The notes under the pieces were generated by a model. It saw nothing but the letters and a program-made list of their open reading frames with translations. It had not been told where the DNA came from and did not search any database. A stretch of DNA of 64,000 nucleotides from positions 27,745 through 91,744 of the IMG/VR virus record IMGVR_UViG_3300009507_000012, one strand, 5' to 3'. The translations under genes and the position numbers were made by a program. Below are positions 53,557-60,719 of the stretch, piece by piece (within the stretch, counting starts at the first letter, position 1; each line of letters begins with the position of its first letter). Source of the stretch: a virus.

Positions 53557-53721
53557 TTATTTTTTTACTGTATTATATTTATTAATTTTATATTTATGTT
53601 GCCAAGTATCTATAAATGAACTGCCAACTCCAACCTCATCCATTACATAGCTATTATCTAATAGTGGTTTTCTTTTTTCTTCTAAGACATCATCTACTTT
53701 AACGTCTTTAAAAATTGTCAT
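53557..53721 (-). CDS. 54-aa unknown protein
   Basis: The ATG-to-TAA frame MTIFKDVKVDDVLEEKRKP... is 54 codons. Its start overlaps the end of the 25-codon frame upstream by 14 bases. The acidic start and basic end (WQHKYKINKYNTVKK) look like a small folded protein. It could also be the second half of a frameshifted gene with the frame upstream. Confidence 0.55.
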   Translation of the reverse strand: MTIFKDVKVDDVLEEKRKPLLDNSYVMDEVGVGSSFIDTWQHKYKINKYNTVKK

Positions 53722-53785
53722 ATATCTTTGCTGCTCTATCGCTTTTTCTCCAAACGACTACAACATCCGGTTTTGTTTCTCTCAT
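53708..53785 (-). CDS. 25-codon frame, possible upstream part of a frameshifted gene
   Basis: The frame MRETKPDVVVVWRKSDRA... starts in an ATGA overlap with the membrane protein gene and stops at TAA inside the start of the 54-aa frame. The stop is preceded by TTT and followed by AAA, giving TTT TAA A; a +1 slip would join both frames into one product of about 76 aa. It could also be a true micro-gene or an indel. Confidence 0.4.
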   Translation of the reverse strand: MRETKPDVVVVWRKSDRAAKIYDNF

Positions 53786-54126
53786 GTTTTCCAAAATAAT
53801 TGTATTAATAATACGCATAATGCTAACATTACACAAATAGTTGTCTTAAGATTCATACCTTCTCCCATAATAAAGTATGTAAATATAGAATACGTTACCA
53901 TACCTATTGAAAATCCTATAAATCTACCTGGCCAAATTTGACCATCATAATGTGCAGCAATATAACCTGTCCCCTTAATAAACATATATGCAATACCACT
54001 TCCTAGTAATGCAATAAGCCAAGTATTTTTCTTAAAGAATGGCCACAGAAACTGACCATTTGCTTGAAACCAAACTAGTGTTTGTGAAATTGTGTAAAGT
54101 AATATTCCTATTAAAAGGTTTTTCAA
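53782..54126 (-). CDS. Multi-span membrane protein
   Basis: The 114-aa product has about four hydrophobic segments (LLIGILLYTISQTLVWF; WLIALLGSGIAYMFI; FIGFSIGMVTYSIFTYFI; ICVMLALCVLLIQLF). It overlaps the RNase HII gene by 4 bases. It resembles a small transporter or holin in topology only; no family assigned. Confidence 0.62.
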   Translation of the reverse strand: MKNLLIGILLYTISQTLVWFQANGQFLWPFFKKNTWLIALLGSGIAYMFIKGTGYIAAHYDGQIWPGRFIGFSIGMVTYSIFTYFIMGEGMNLKTTICVMLALCVLLIQLFWKT

Positions 54127-54755
54127 AATAAACTTGCAGTTGATGTTAACATGTGACTTATAAAACTCATTCTATGATGTTCAGTTGCTCCATCCTGTTT
54201 AATTGCATTTCGATGTGCACTTGTTCCATAACCTTTATTGGAATTCCAACCATATTGTTCATGGCCTTCGTTTAATTTTTTCATAATTAAATCTCTACTT
54301 GTTTTTGCAAGTATAGAAGCTGCAGCAATTGACGTGTATTTATTATCACCTCCAACTACTGTTTCAAATGGAAGTCCATTCCAGCCATGGAATTGATCTC
54401 CATCTACAAGAATAAAATCAAATTGATCTCCTTTTATTTTAATTCCATCTAAACATTCTTTCATTCCAAATAATGTAGCTTTTAAAATATTTGTTTTTTC
54501 AATATAATCTACATCAACTGCTTTAATTGAATATGAAATTGCATTATCTAGTACCAATGCTCTCGCCTCTTTTCTTTGACCTTCGTTTAATAATTTAGAA
54601 TCTTTAATTAATGGATGTGTAAATCCTTTTGGCATTATAACACCTGCAACCACAACTGGTCCAGCCAATGCTCCTCTTCCCGCTTCATCTAATCCTACCT
54701 CAACAAGTTCTTTGTTCATGTAAGATTTTAAAATAATGTGTTTTGCTTTATTCAT
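54123..54755 (-). CDS. rnhB: Ribonuclease HII
   Basis: The 210-aa protein has the RNase HII active site: LDEAGRG (Asp23, Glu24), LVDGDQF with the third acidic residue, and ASILAKTSRD. The GYGTSAHRNAI segment is the family's conserved GYGT...H motif. It removes RNA primers and single ribonucleotides from DNA; T4 instead carries a FEN-type RNase H. An ATG at 54719 would also give a complete protein. Located next to PhoH and small genes. Confidence 0.93.
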   Translation of the reverse strand: MNKAKHIILKSYMNKELVEVGLDEAGRGALAGPVVVAGVIMPKGFTHPLIKDSKLLNEGQRKEARALVLDNAISYSIKAVDVDYIEKTNILKATLFGMKECLDGIKIKGDQFDFILVDGDQFHGWNGLPFETVVGGDNKYTSIAAASILAKTSRDLIMKKLNEGHEQYGWNSNKGYGTSAHRNAIKQDGATEHHRMSFISHMLTSTASLF

Positions 54756-54785
54756 ATATTATTATATGACGAAAATGAAAAAGGT

Positions 54786-55478
54786 TTATCTGCCTTCGTT
54801 ATCTCGCCATGCATCATACTTCTTAACGATTTCAATAAGTATTTTGGCTCTAACAATATCTTTTTCTGTGAAGACATGTTCATTGACACCTTTAGTAGTT
54901 TTAATTATTTCATAAAACTTTGGCATACTAACTTTATTTTTTTGAATGTCATATTGATTAATATCACCAGCTACAATTGATTTACTAGATTTACCCATTC
55001 TTGTTATGAATAGCATTAAACTTTTCATTTCAGCATTTTGCGCCTCATCAAGAATCATTAATGCATCATCATAAGTATCTCCTCTCATATATGCAAGTGG
55101 TTCAAATGTAATAAAATTCTTTTCAAACATAAGTTCAGTCATTTCTTTACCTATGATTTTTTCAATATTAGATTTATAAGATTTTAAATATGGTGAGATC
55201 TTTTCTTCTAATACACCTGGTAAGAATCCAAGTTTCTCGCTACTTTCAACCATTGGTCTACAAAGTACAAGTCTCTTAATTTGTTTTTCACTGAACATTT
55301 TAAGTCCAATATAACATGCTGTAAAGGTTTTTGAGGTTCCAGCAGGGCCGTGGCAAAATATAATTTGATTTTCATTAACTGTTCTTACATATTCTTGTTG
55401 TGATTGTCTAAGCTGTATTCGCTTTAGAGACTCTTGAATGTGTTTTTTTAACGAGTTTCCATTTTGTCTTTTTTGCAT
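54786..55478 (-). CDS. phoH: PhoH-like ATPase
   Basis: The 230-aa protein is a PhoH-family P-loop ATPase: Walker A GPAGTSKT at 44-51, LVLCRPMVESSEKLGFLPG after it, Walker B ALMILDEAQN, and the sensor-like IVAGDINQYD. PhoH-type genes are common in marine phages; a role in RNA metabolism is suspected, not proven. The gene precedes RNase HII at 30 bp. Confidence 0.92.
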   Translation of the reverse strand: MQKRQNGNSLKKHIQESLKRIQLRQSQQEYVRTVNENQIIFCHGPAGTSKTFTACYIGLKMFSEKQIKRLVLCRPMVESSEKLGFLPGVLEEKISPYLKSYKSNIEKIIGKEMTELMFEKNFITFEPLAYMRGDTYDDALMILDEAQNAEMKSLMLFITRMGKSSKSIVAGDINQYDIQKNKVSMPKFYEIIKTTKGVNEHVFTEKDIVRAKILIEIVKKYDAWRDNEGR

Positions 55479-55491
55479 TTATTAAATTATT

Positions 55492-55758
55492 TTAGTCACC
55501 TGCCATGATAACAAGTTCTTTAAGTTCTTTTAGATTTGTACACTTTTCATATTCCTCTTTTTCTTCAAAGTGTTTAATAAGCAAGTCAATGTATTTAGAA
55601 CGTTGACCAATACCGTGCGGTACCTCAACGCTCTGGCTTCCTTCTTTATATACAATGAATCTATTAACTGATTTAGTGTGGTTTTTACTCAACAGTTCAT
55701 ATGATTCTTCCATTAATTTGTCGTGATCCTCACTGGATAAATATCCTTCCATTGCCAT
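55492..55758 (-). CDS. Small protein with UVR-like C-terminal motif (paralogue 1)
   Basis: The 88-aa product ends with LLIKHFEEKEEYEKCTNLKE, the same pattern (aromatic-FE-x-x-E-E-aromatic-EKC...K) found at the ends of two other small proteins within 2.5 kb. The pattern resembles the UVR motif of UvrB/UvrC, a helical hairpin that mediates protein contacts. Its function is unknown. A variant of the phage promoter motif (GAATATATAA) lies about 12 bp upstream. Confidence 0.62.
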   Translation of the reverse strand: MAMEGYLSSEDHDKLMEESYELLSKNHTKSVNRFIVYKEGSQSVEVPHGIGQRSKYIDLLIKHFEEKEEYEKCTNLKELKELVIMAGD

Positions 55759-55834
55759 TTTACTTACTTTTATTTATATATTCCAACTACCTTTTATTGG
55801 CAGCCTTGTTTAATAAAAAAAATAGATTATATTA

Positions 55835-56026
55835 TTAGTCATTATTTTTATTCCCATACATTCTTTCAACGTATTGGGCATTCTTGACTTCCTCTCTACG
55901 GAGTACTGATTTTTTAGTATGGTGTCTCCTTGCACTAACTTTCTTAGATTGTTTAGTTTTAAACACCTTTCTTTTATATTGCTTTAACGCCTTTTCTATA
56001 TCTTTCTTTACATTTACTATGAGCAT
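55835..56026 (-). CDS. rpsU: Ribosomal protein bS21, Bacteroidota type
   Basis: The 63-aa basic protein follows bS21 throughout: MLIVNVKKDIEKALKQYKRK at the start, then KSVLRREEVKNAQYVERMY, which is the Bacteroidota form (KPSV-x-RRE-x-x-K-AQY). In Flavobacterium ribosomes bS21 helps to cover the 3' tail of 16S rRNA and so hides the anti-Shine-Dalgarno bases; a C-terminal Tyr takes part, and a Tyr is kept here (Tyr52). The phage copy may replace the host protein and retune initiation. It overlaps the upstream small gene by 10 bases. Confidence 0.87.
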   Translation of the reverse strand: MLIVNVKKDIEKALKQYKRKVFKTKQSKKVSARRHHTKKSVLRREEVKNAQYVERMYGNKNND

Positions 56027-56280
56027 ATCTTGTCTTTTATAGTTTTTACTTCTTTACACTTTTCAAATTCTTCAGTTAATTCAAACCAATTAATTAAAGA
56101 ATCTAAGGCTTTTAATTTTAAATCCTTTGGATAACCTCCATATATTGCATATGAGGTATCTTTTATTAAAGCATCATAAATCATTTCATAGACGTGACCA
56201 GGATTAATTGGTTTAGTTACTAACATATTTAGAAACATTTCAAAATCATTAAATTCGCCAAGTGGACTTTCGCCTATCAT
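56017..56280 (-). CDS. Small protein with UVR-like C-terminal motif (paralogue 2)
   Basis: The 87-aa protein ends SLINWFELTEEFEKCKEVKT IKDKI, the same tail as the proteins at 55492 and 57588. The first half (EFNDFEMFLNMLVTKPINPG) is helical and differs from the paralogues. It lies between dnaJ and the bS21 gene, overlapping both by a few bases. Function unknown. Confidence 0.62.
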   Translation of the reverse strand: MIGESPLGEFNDFEMFLNMLVTKPINPGHVYEMIYDALIKDTSYAIYGGYPKDLKLKALDSLINWFELTEEFEKCKEVKTIKDKICS

Positions 56281-57092
56281 TTTACTTTTATTTTTTTAAC
56301 ATATTCAATTTGTTCCTCTGTAAGTTTTGGCCATTTACCATTAATCCTACAAAGCAAACTTCCTCTGTTTGTTGTATTATATATCGGGAAACCTTTGTCA
56401 ACTATCCTCAGTACCCTGCCAGGATATGTGTTTTCTGGAATTTTAAGTAAGACTTTACCATCAGGCGTTTCAACTTCTCTTTTACAACCTATCATTATGT
56501 CCCACCAGTTGAGAGTTAATTCAGTCCAGATATCACTCCCTTGTAACACAAATCTAGAATCTTGTATAACAGATACATTTATGATAACATCCCCTCTAGG
56601 ACCATCAGGGTTATAGGGGTTAGTGCCTCCTTTGCCATTAATTCTAAATGTTTGACCAGTAAACATGCCAGGTTTAAAATTCATAGCGAGCCTTTGCCCA
56701 TTTACTGAGAATTCTTTACGACAACCATGAAAGGCTTCATTAAAACTAATAGTCATATTAACTCTAAAGTCTTGGCCTTTAGCCTGTCTTCTATTTCCAA
56801 ATATGTCATTAAACATATCTGCAAAGTCTCCACTGCCACCAAAGGGATTTCCACCATTGCCTCCAAAAGGATTCCTTCCACCAAATGGACTTCCCTTAGG
56901 ATCTCCAAATTGATCATAGTTTTGCTTCTTAGTTTTATCTCCTAAAACATCATAAGCTTCACTAACTTCCTTAAACTTTTCTGGATCGCCGTTTTTATCA
57001 GGATGATACTCCTTTGCTTTTTTACGGTATGCTTTCTTTATTTCAGAATCAGATGCCCCTTTATCTACGCCTAATACGTTGTAGTAGTTCAT
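56277..57092 (-). CDS. dnaJ: DnaJ-family co-chaperone (no zinc domain)
   Basis: The 271-aa protein has a full J domain (1-65) with His30-Pro31-Asp32, a Gly/Phe-rich linker (about 70-100, GGRNPFGGNGGNPFGG), and the C-terminal client-binding part (MTISFNEAFHGCRKEF, GDVIINVSV, LKIPENTYPGRVLRI). The CxxCxGxG zinc repeats are missing, so it resembles the CbpA type. It would stimulate host DnaK for phage assembly or replication. A second J-domain protein is on the plus strand at 62529 and an Hsp20 at 58461. Confidence 0.93.
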   Translation of the reverse strand: MNYYNVLGVDKGASDSEIKKAYRKKAKEYHPDKNGDPEKFKEVSEAYDVLGDKTKKQNYDQFGDPKGSPFGGRNPFGGNGGNPFGGSGDFADMFNDIFGNRRQAKGQDFRVNMTISFNEAFHGCRKEFSVNGQRLAMNFKPGMFTGQTFRINGKGGTNPYNPDGPRGDVIINVSVIQDSRFVLQGSDIWTELTLNWWDIMIGCKREVETPDGKVLLKIPENTYPGRVLRIVDKGFPIYNTTNRGSLLCRINGKWPKLTEEQIEYVKKIKVK

Positions 57093-57095
57093 CTC

Positions 57096-57317
57096 CTATG
57101 ATTGATCAAGTTTCTTATTAATAATCTCAGTAACTTGGCCTACTTTTCTTTTTTCTTGAATATCTTTTAATTCTAGAGTTGCCTTCTTTTCTTGCACCTT
57201 ATTAAACTTTTCATATTTTTTATTTTGTGCTTCAGTTAATACATTCCCTTTTTCAAGAGCATCTGCAATTCTCTTTAATTGTTTTAAAAGATCTTGTGTA
57301 AGTTTATTATTTTCCAT
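57096..57317 (-). CDS. Small coiled-coil protein
   Basis: The 73-aa helical, Lys/Glu-rich product (LLKQLKRIADALEKGNVLTE) is likely a coiled coil. It lies 3 bp before dnaJ and overlaps the upstream gene by 11 bases, so may be coupled to the chaperone gene. Unknown. Confidence 0.58.
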   Translation of the reverse strand: MENNKLTQDLLKQLKRIADALEKGNVLTEAQNKKYEKFNKVQEKKATLELKDIQEKRKVGQVTEIINKKLDQS

Positions 57318-57591
57318 ATTTGTTTTTTACTAGGTCTGACTTTCCGTTTTGAAAATCCTGGTAAGGCAAACTATTATCCTTTTCTCCTTCATGTGGACTA
57401 TCTATTTGTGGCCCATCTACCTTTATATTATCTTTATATGGATTTGTTTCACCTATTTTAGATTTAAAATAATTATCAAAGTCTTTTATAGTGCCTCTAA
57501 AGTTTCTAATATTATATAAATTAGAATCTTCACCTGTTGCATCACCAGTCCCTTGATGTTCAAATACTTTATATGTTTTTACGTATTTCAA
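57307..57591 (-). CDS. Small polar protein with targeting-like start
   Basis: The 94-aa protein begins MKYVKTYKVFEHQGTGD, which loosely recalls the capsid-targeting pattern (K-T-Y-x-x-F-E) but without L-x-E. The rest is polar and probably disordered (IDSPHEGEKDNSLPYQDFQN). It overlaps the paralogue-3 gene by 4 bases. Unknown function; capsid targeting is only a possibility. Confidence 0.55.
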   Translation of the reverse strand: MKYVKTYKVFEHQGTGDATGEDSNLYNIRNFRGTIKDFDNYFKSKIGETNPYKDNIKVDGPQIDSPHEGEKDNSLPYQDFQNGKSDLVKNKYGK

Positions 57592-57941
57592 AATTCAATA
57601 GTATTTATTTGATCTGAAAATAATTTAACATCATGACATTTTTCATAATCTTCTCTATCTTCAAAAAACTCAATCATAATATCAAGAGTTTGTTTTAGTC
57701 TATTTAAATTATCTTCACCATATTCAGCAATACCTTCAACGTCTACTCCTTGTTTTACAATGTTGTTATAGTTTTCCATAATTAATTGTTCTTCTCTAAC
57801 CCTTTTTAATTTTTCAATTAAATCTTTAAAATCAGCTTCGTTAAAATCATCTAAACTATTAAATGATTCACTACCTCTATGATTATTGTTTTCATCATCA
57901 AACAAATCATCATAATCCTCGTTGTCAAAATAATCTTTCAT
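57588..57941 (-). CDS. Protein with UVR-like C-terminal motif (paralogue 3)
   Basis: The 117-aa protein has an acidic, disordered N-terminus (MKDYFDNEDYDDLFDDENNN), a helical middle, and the tail MIEFFEDREDYEKCHDVKLF shared with the proteins at 55492 and 56017. The tail is the closest of the three to the UVR motif. Function unknown. Confidence 0.62.
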   Translation of the reverse strand: MKDYFDNEDYDDLFDDENNNHRGSESFNSLDDFNEADFKDLIEKLKRVREEQLIMENYNNIVKQGVDVEGIAEYGEDNLNRLKQTLDIMIEFFEDREDYEKCHDVKLFSDQINTIEF

Positions 57942-57955
57942 AATATTATATTTAT

Positions 57956-58189
57956 CTATTTAATTATGTAATGGTATAGCCATCCAGTATCTTCATCATC
58001 ATATTCTATTTCTTCAACAGTATATCTGTCTCCGACTGTTTTTTGTAAAGAATCTAAAGGTACTGCTCTCCAATATCCAAATCTAAGTATAATGCTACCA
58101 AACATTCCTTCAGTAGATGGGCCTACTTGAAAATCATCAGACCCATATTCTTTTTCTATCTTTTTTAATATTTTATAATCTATTCTCAT
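57956..58189 (-). CDS. Small unknown protein
   Basis: The 77-aa product has a helical start (MRIDYKILKKIEKEYGSDDF) and a strand-rich second half ending DDEDTGWLYHYIIK. No family recognised. It lies 14 bp before the paralogue-3 gene. Confidence 0.58.
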   Translation of the reverse strand: MRIDYKILKKIEKEYGSDDFQVGPSTEGMFGSIILRFGYWRAVPLDSLQKTVGDRYTVEEIEYDDEDTGWLYHYIIK

Positions 58190-58199
58190 ATTTTATTTA

Positions 58200-58370
58200 T
58201 TATCCTACCATCCATTCAACAAATACATCACATATCCAAACATTACCATTACCATATTTTTCTATTAATTCGAATGAAGTGGTATGAGCTAAGCCTTCGT
58301 CGTCTGTATTTAGATAGTCTATAATTTCACCATCTTTAAATAATTTTACTGTATATCTAGTCGTGTCCAT
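58200..58370 (-). CDS. 56-aa unknown protein behind duplicated promoter cassette
   Basis: An ATG-to-TAA frame of 56 codons (MDTTRYTVKLFKDGEIIDYL...) starts directly after the second copy of the duplicated cassette. The peptide alternates strands and ends VWICDVFVEWMVG. The same promoter-like cassette drives the T9SS-like secreted protein, so both are probably made at the same time. No family recognised. Confidence 0.65.
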   Translation of the reverse strand: MDTTRYTVKLFKDGEIIDYLNTDDEGLAHTTSFELIEKYGNGNVWICDVFVEWMVG

Positions 58371-58460
58371 TTTTTTAAGTTTTAATTATAATACTAATAT
58401 AAACAAAAAAAGCGACCCGTGAAAATCATGGACCGCTTTTTTTCAAAAGTTATTAACAAT
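58371..58460 (-). repeat. Duplicated promoter-like cassette, copy 2
   Basis: This copy has the same arms and centre as 51746-51842 but with a GC-rich hairpin inserted around the centre. It lies between the hsp20 stop and the 56-aa gene, so position relative to genes is the same in both copies. Confidence 0.7.
58404..58440 (-). terminator. Terminator hairpin inside the cassette
   Basis: On the minus strand AGCGGTCC and GGGTCGCT pair over 8 bp with two G-U wobbles, followed by seven T. It would end the hsp20 transcript before the 56-aa gene. Copy 1 of the cassette lacks this stem. Confidence 0.75.
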
Positions 58461-58811
58461 TTACTTAATCGTAATAGATTTAGATTCAGTTTTGCCGCCA
58501 AAGTCAATAATTAATAAACCATTTGTCATTTTTGCAGAAATGTTTTCTACATCAGTGCTGGTTGGTAAAACATAAGACTTTGAAAAAGATTTATAATATC
58601 TAGTTGATTTATCTTCATCAACCTCTGCTGAGACAGTTAATGTTAATCCATCTACTTCTATATTAATGTCTTTTTTAGAAAATCCTGGTAAAGCTAGTTC
58701 TAAGTTTTTTAAATCACCAGTACTAGCAAGGTTAGATCCATAAAAATCCGCTTTATGGAATACATCAAATACATTGTCAAATGTATCAAAAAATTTGTTT
58801 GTTAAAATCAT
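58461..58811 (-). CDS. Small heat shock protein (Hsp20/alpha-crystallin)
   Basis: The 116-aa protein holds an alpha-crystallin domain: LELALPGFSKKDINIEVDG, LTVSAEVDED, SFSKSYVLPTSTDVENISAK and NGLLIIDF, the family's typical strand order. It prevents aggregation of unfolded proteins; Hsp20 genes also occur in T4-like cyanophages. A sequence matching the sigma-54 promoter consensus lies 52 bp upstream. Confidence 0.92.
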   Translation of the reverse strand: MILTNKFFDTFDNVFDVFHKADFYGSNLASTGDLKNLELALPGFSKKDINIEVDGLTLTVSAEVDEDKSTRYYKSFSKSYVLPTSTDVENISAKMTNGLLIIDFGGKTESKSITIK

Positions 58812-58862
58812 TTTTTATTATTTAATTAATTTAGTGCAACATTAGCGTTACATTTATAATAC

Positions 58863-58878
58863 TGCAAAAATTATGCCA
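58863..58878 (-). promoter_or_regulatory. Sigma-54-like -24/-12 promoter before hsp20
   Basis: The minus strand reads TGGCATAATTTTTGCA, a full match to the consensus TGGCAYRNNNNTTGCW with correct spacing, in the gap upstream of hsp20. The GATATATAA motif is absent here. Chance cannot be excluded. Confidence 0.45.
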
Positions 58879-58932
58879 GAGTTGCTTTTTTGCAAATATT
58901 GTCATAAATGTAAAAATAGAAGTGACAGGGTG

Positions 58933-59670
58933 TCATATTGTTTGTTGATGGCTAAATTTTAATAGAACATTTATAGTGGCTCTAATATCCTCTTCACAAT
59001 AATCTTTTAACTCTTCCATCATTCCATTCCAATAGGCTCTAGCAATTCCACCATAATCTTCATTAGAAGATACATCGGCTTCTTTGGGGTTTGAAATTCC
59101 TAACATAAATGTTAAATGTTCTAGTGATACGCCAGCACCCCAACTTCCACATTTCCATATTTCAATAGTATCTAATAAACAGTTTTCCCACGGCTTCATA
59201 TCATGTAAATGAAATTTATTTGGAACCTTAATACCCATCACCATGCATTTTTTAAGAATGTAAGGCATATCAAATCTTTTAATATCATGACCTAGGATTT
59301 TAACATCTGGTATTTTATTAAATACAGCTCTCATAAATTCTATAAAATCCTCAACGTTCTTTCTTTCATCTGCACCATAGAATGATTTCTTTAAAAAGGT
59401 TGGATTGTCATCATCGTCAAATTTAACTTGACCTATTGAGATGCAAACTATTCTACCAAATTCAGGATATACTGCTGCATATTGCTTATAGATTTCACCA
59501 TCTGATTTATCTGCTAATTCAGCAAAATCTTTTCTACATACTGCTGCCTTTCTAGCCCAGAATTTCATTTCACCTGGGTGGTTAGCACAAAAATCTTCGT
59601 AATTTTCATAATGACTAGTCGTTTCAATATCTAAAACGAGAGTCTTCTTAAGTTCTGATATACTATACAT
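58933..59670 (-). CDS. PolB-type 3'-5' exonuclease (DEDD family)
   Basis: The 245-aa protein is a stand-alone exonuclease of the PolB-exonuclease type: LVLDIETT with Asp14/Glu16, ILGHDIKRFDMPYI as Exo II, and ELKDYCEEDIRATINVLL as Exo III. It lacks a polymerase domain. Proposed roles are proofreading in trans or processing of DNA/RNA ends. It precedes an intergenic region and follows the ATP-grasp gene by 17 bp. Confidence 0.88.
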   Translation of the reverse strand: MYSISELKKTLVLDIETTSHYENYEDFCANHPGEMKFWARKAAVCRKDFAELADKSDGEIYKQYAAVYPEFGRIVCISIGQVKFDDDDNPTFLKKSFYGADERKNVEDFIEFMRAVFNKIPDVKILGHDIKRFDMPYILKKCMVMGIKVPNKFHLHDMKPWENCLLDTIEIWKCGSWGAGVSLEHLTFMLGISNPKEADVSSNEDYGGIARAYWNGMMEELKDYCEEDIRATINVLLKFSHQQTI

Positions 59671-59687
59671 ATTAATTATATGTAAAA

Positions 59688-60716
59688 TTAAAGGATTGTT
59701 TCTTTACCGTCTATTATGTTTTGATAATTAATGCAGCATTTAGATTTTTTAATTTGGTCTGCATTTTCTTTAAGATTAACTTTGTAAATAGGCTTAATAT
59801 ATTCTTCGTTTAAATAAGTCTTAAATTCTTGTGGTAACTCTTCTCCATAAAAATCTTCATAAACTGCAACATAAGCTCTAGCCATTTTATCCGGTGCCAT
59901 ACCAGATGCTGAATTAATTTCTGCAATCCAGCAATCTCCATCTTTATCTATCATTAGGTCTAATGACCAAAGACCGAGTTTTAATTTTTCTCTAATAGTT
60001 TTACAAATTTCATTAGATCTATCCATAAAGTCTAATTTACGCATATCTTGATCAACATATGTAAATTCAGTTTGTTCATCTAAGTCTTTATCTTTAATTT
60101 CATTTTTACCCATTGAAACTCTTTCGTGAACTAAAATAGGAGTTTCATTCATTAATAATACTCTAAATTCTCTATCAATATCCTTTACCTCAGAGTAGTT
60201 TGCAAATTCCTCTTTACTTTTTTCTAAATCTTCATATTTATCAAATATTTCAATACCTAACCCTGAATGGCCATCATCTGGCTTTGCAATTACTGGAAAT
60301 TGTAAATCCTTTGCGTCTTTTCTTTTATAAACTGTTTTTGGAATAAAATCACAATCACTAAACATTTTATAAAATTTACTTTTTCTACCACTAACTAACA
60401 TAGGTGGAGGAGTGTTATACATAAGTTCTTCAGGTATTTTATATTTTTTTATAAAATCTAAACCACCTGGGGTATTACCTCCATAATATATGAGTGGAAG
60501 CTCTGTATTTACATCTAAATCTTTTTTAATATCTACCTTTCCATAGTATGTATTAAATAATTTTTCAAAACAATTAACGTTAATATCTCCATAAAGTTTT
60601 ATATTGTTATCCCCTGTAAGGCTTATTATATCTTCACCTGCTAATATAAAATTAACTTTCTTAAGATAATCTTCGTTAGACTTTTCGAATATAAATTGTT
60701 CAAATGTTTTAAGCAT
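59688..60716 (-). CDS. ATP-grasp ligase with capsid-targeting N-terminus
   Basis: The 342-aa product starts MLKTFEQFIFEKS, matching the T4 internal-protein signal with I-F-E as cut site. The body is an ATP-grasp enzyme: FPVIAKPDDGHSGLGIEIFD (ATP-binding lysine and Gly loop), LVHERVSMGKNE, LWSLDLMIDKDGDCWIAEIN with the metal-binding D and E-x-N. Such enzymes join carboxylates to amines or thiols via acyl-phosphates (RimK, glutathione and peptide ligases). Together with the adjacent glycosyltransferase and the amidoligase-like gene it may modify peptides, proteins or surface polymers. Substrate unknown. Confidence 0.8.
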   Translation of the reverse strand: MLKTFEQFIFEKSNEDYLKKVNFILAGEDIISLTGDNNIKLYGDINVNCFEKLFNTYYGKVDIKKDLDVNTELPLIYYGGNTPGGLDFIKKYKIPEELMYNTPPPMLVSGRKSKFYKMFSDCDFIPKTVYKRKDAKDLQFPVIAKPDDGHSGLGIEIFDKYEDLEKSKEEFANYSEVKDIDREFRVLLMNETPILVHERVSMGKNEIKDKDLDEQTEFTYVDQDMRKLDFMDRSNEICKTIREKLKLGLWSLDLMIDKDGDCWIAEINSASGMAPDKMARAYVAVYEDFYGEELPQEFKTYLNEEYIKPIYKVNLKENADQIKKSKCCINYQNIIDGKETIL

Positions 60717-60719
60717 AAA

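Noticed and set aside
56377-56385. GATATATAA motif as a promoter
   Set aside because: It is inside the dnaJ coding region and nearly 100 bp from the next start; likely chance.
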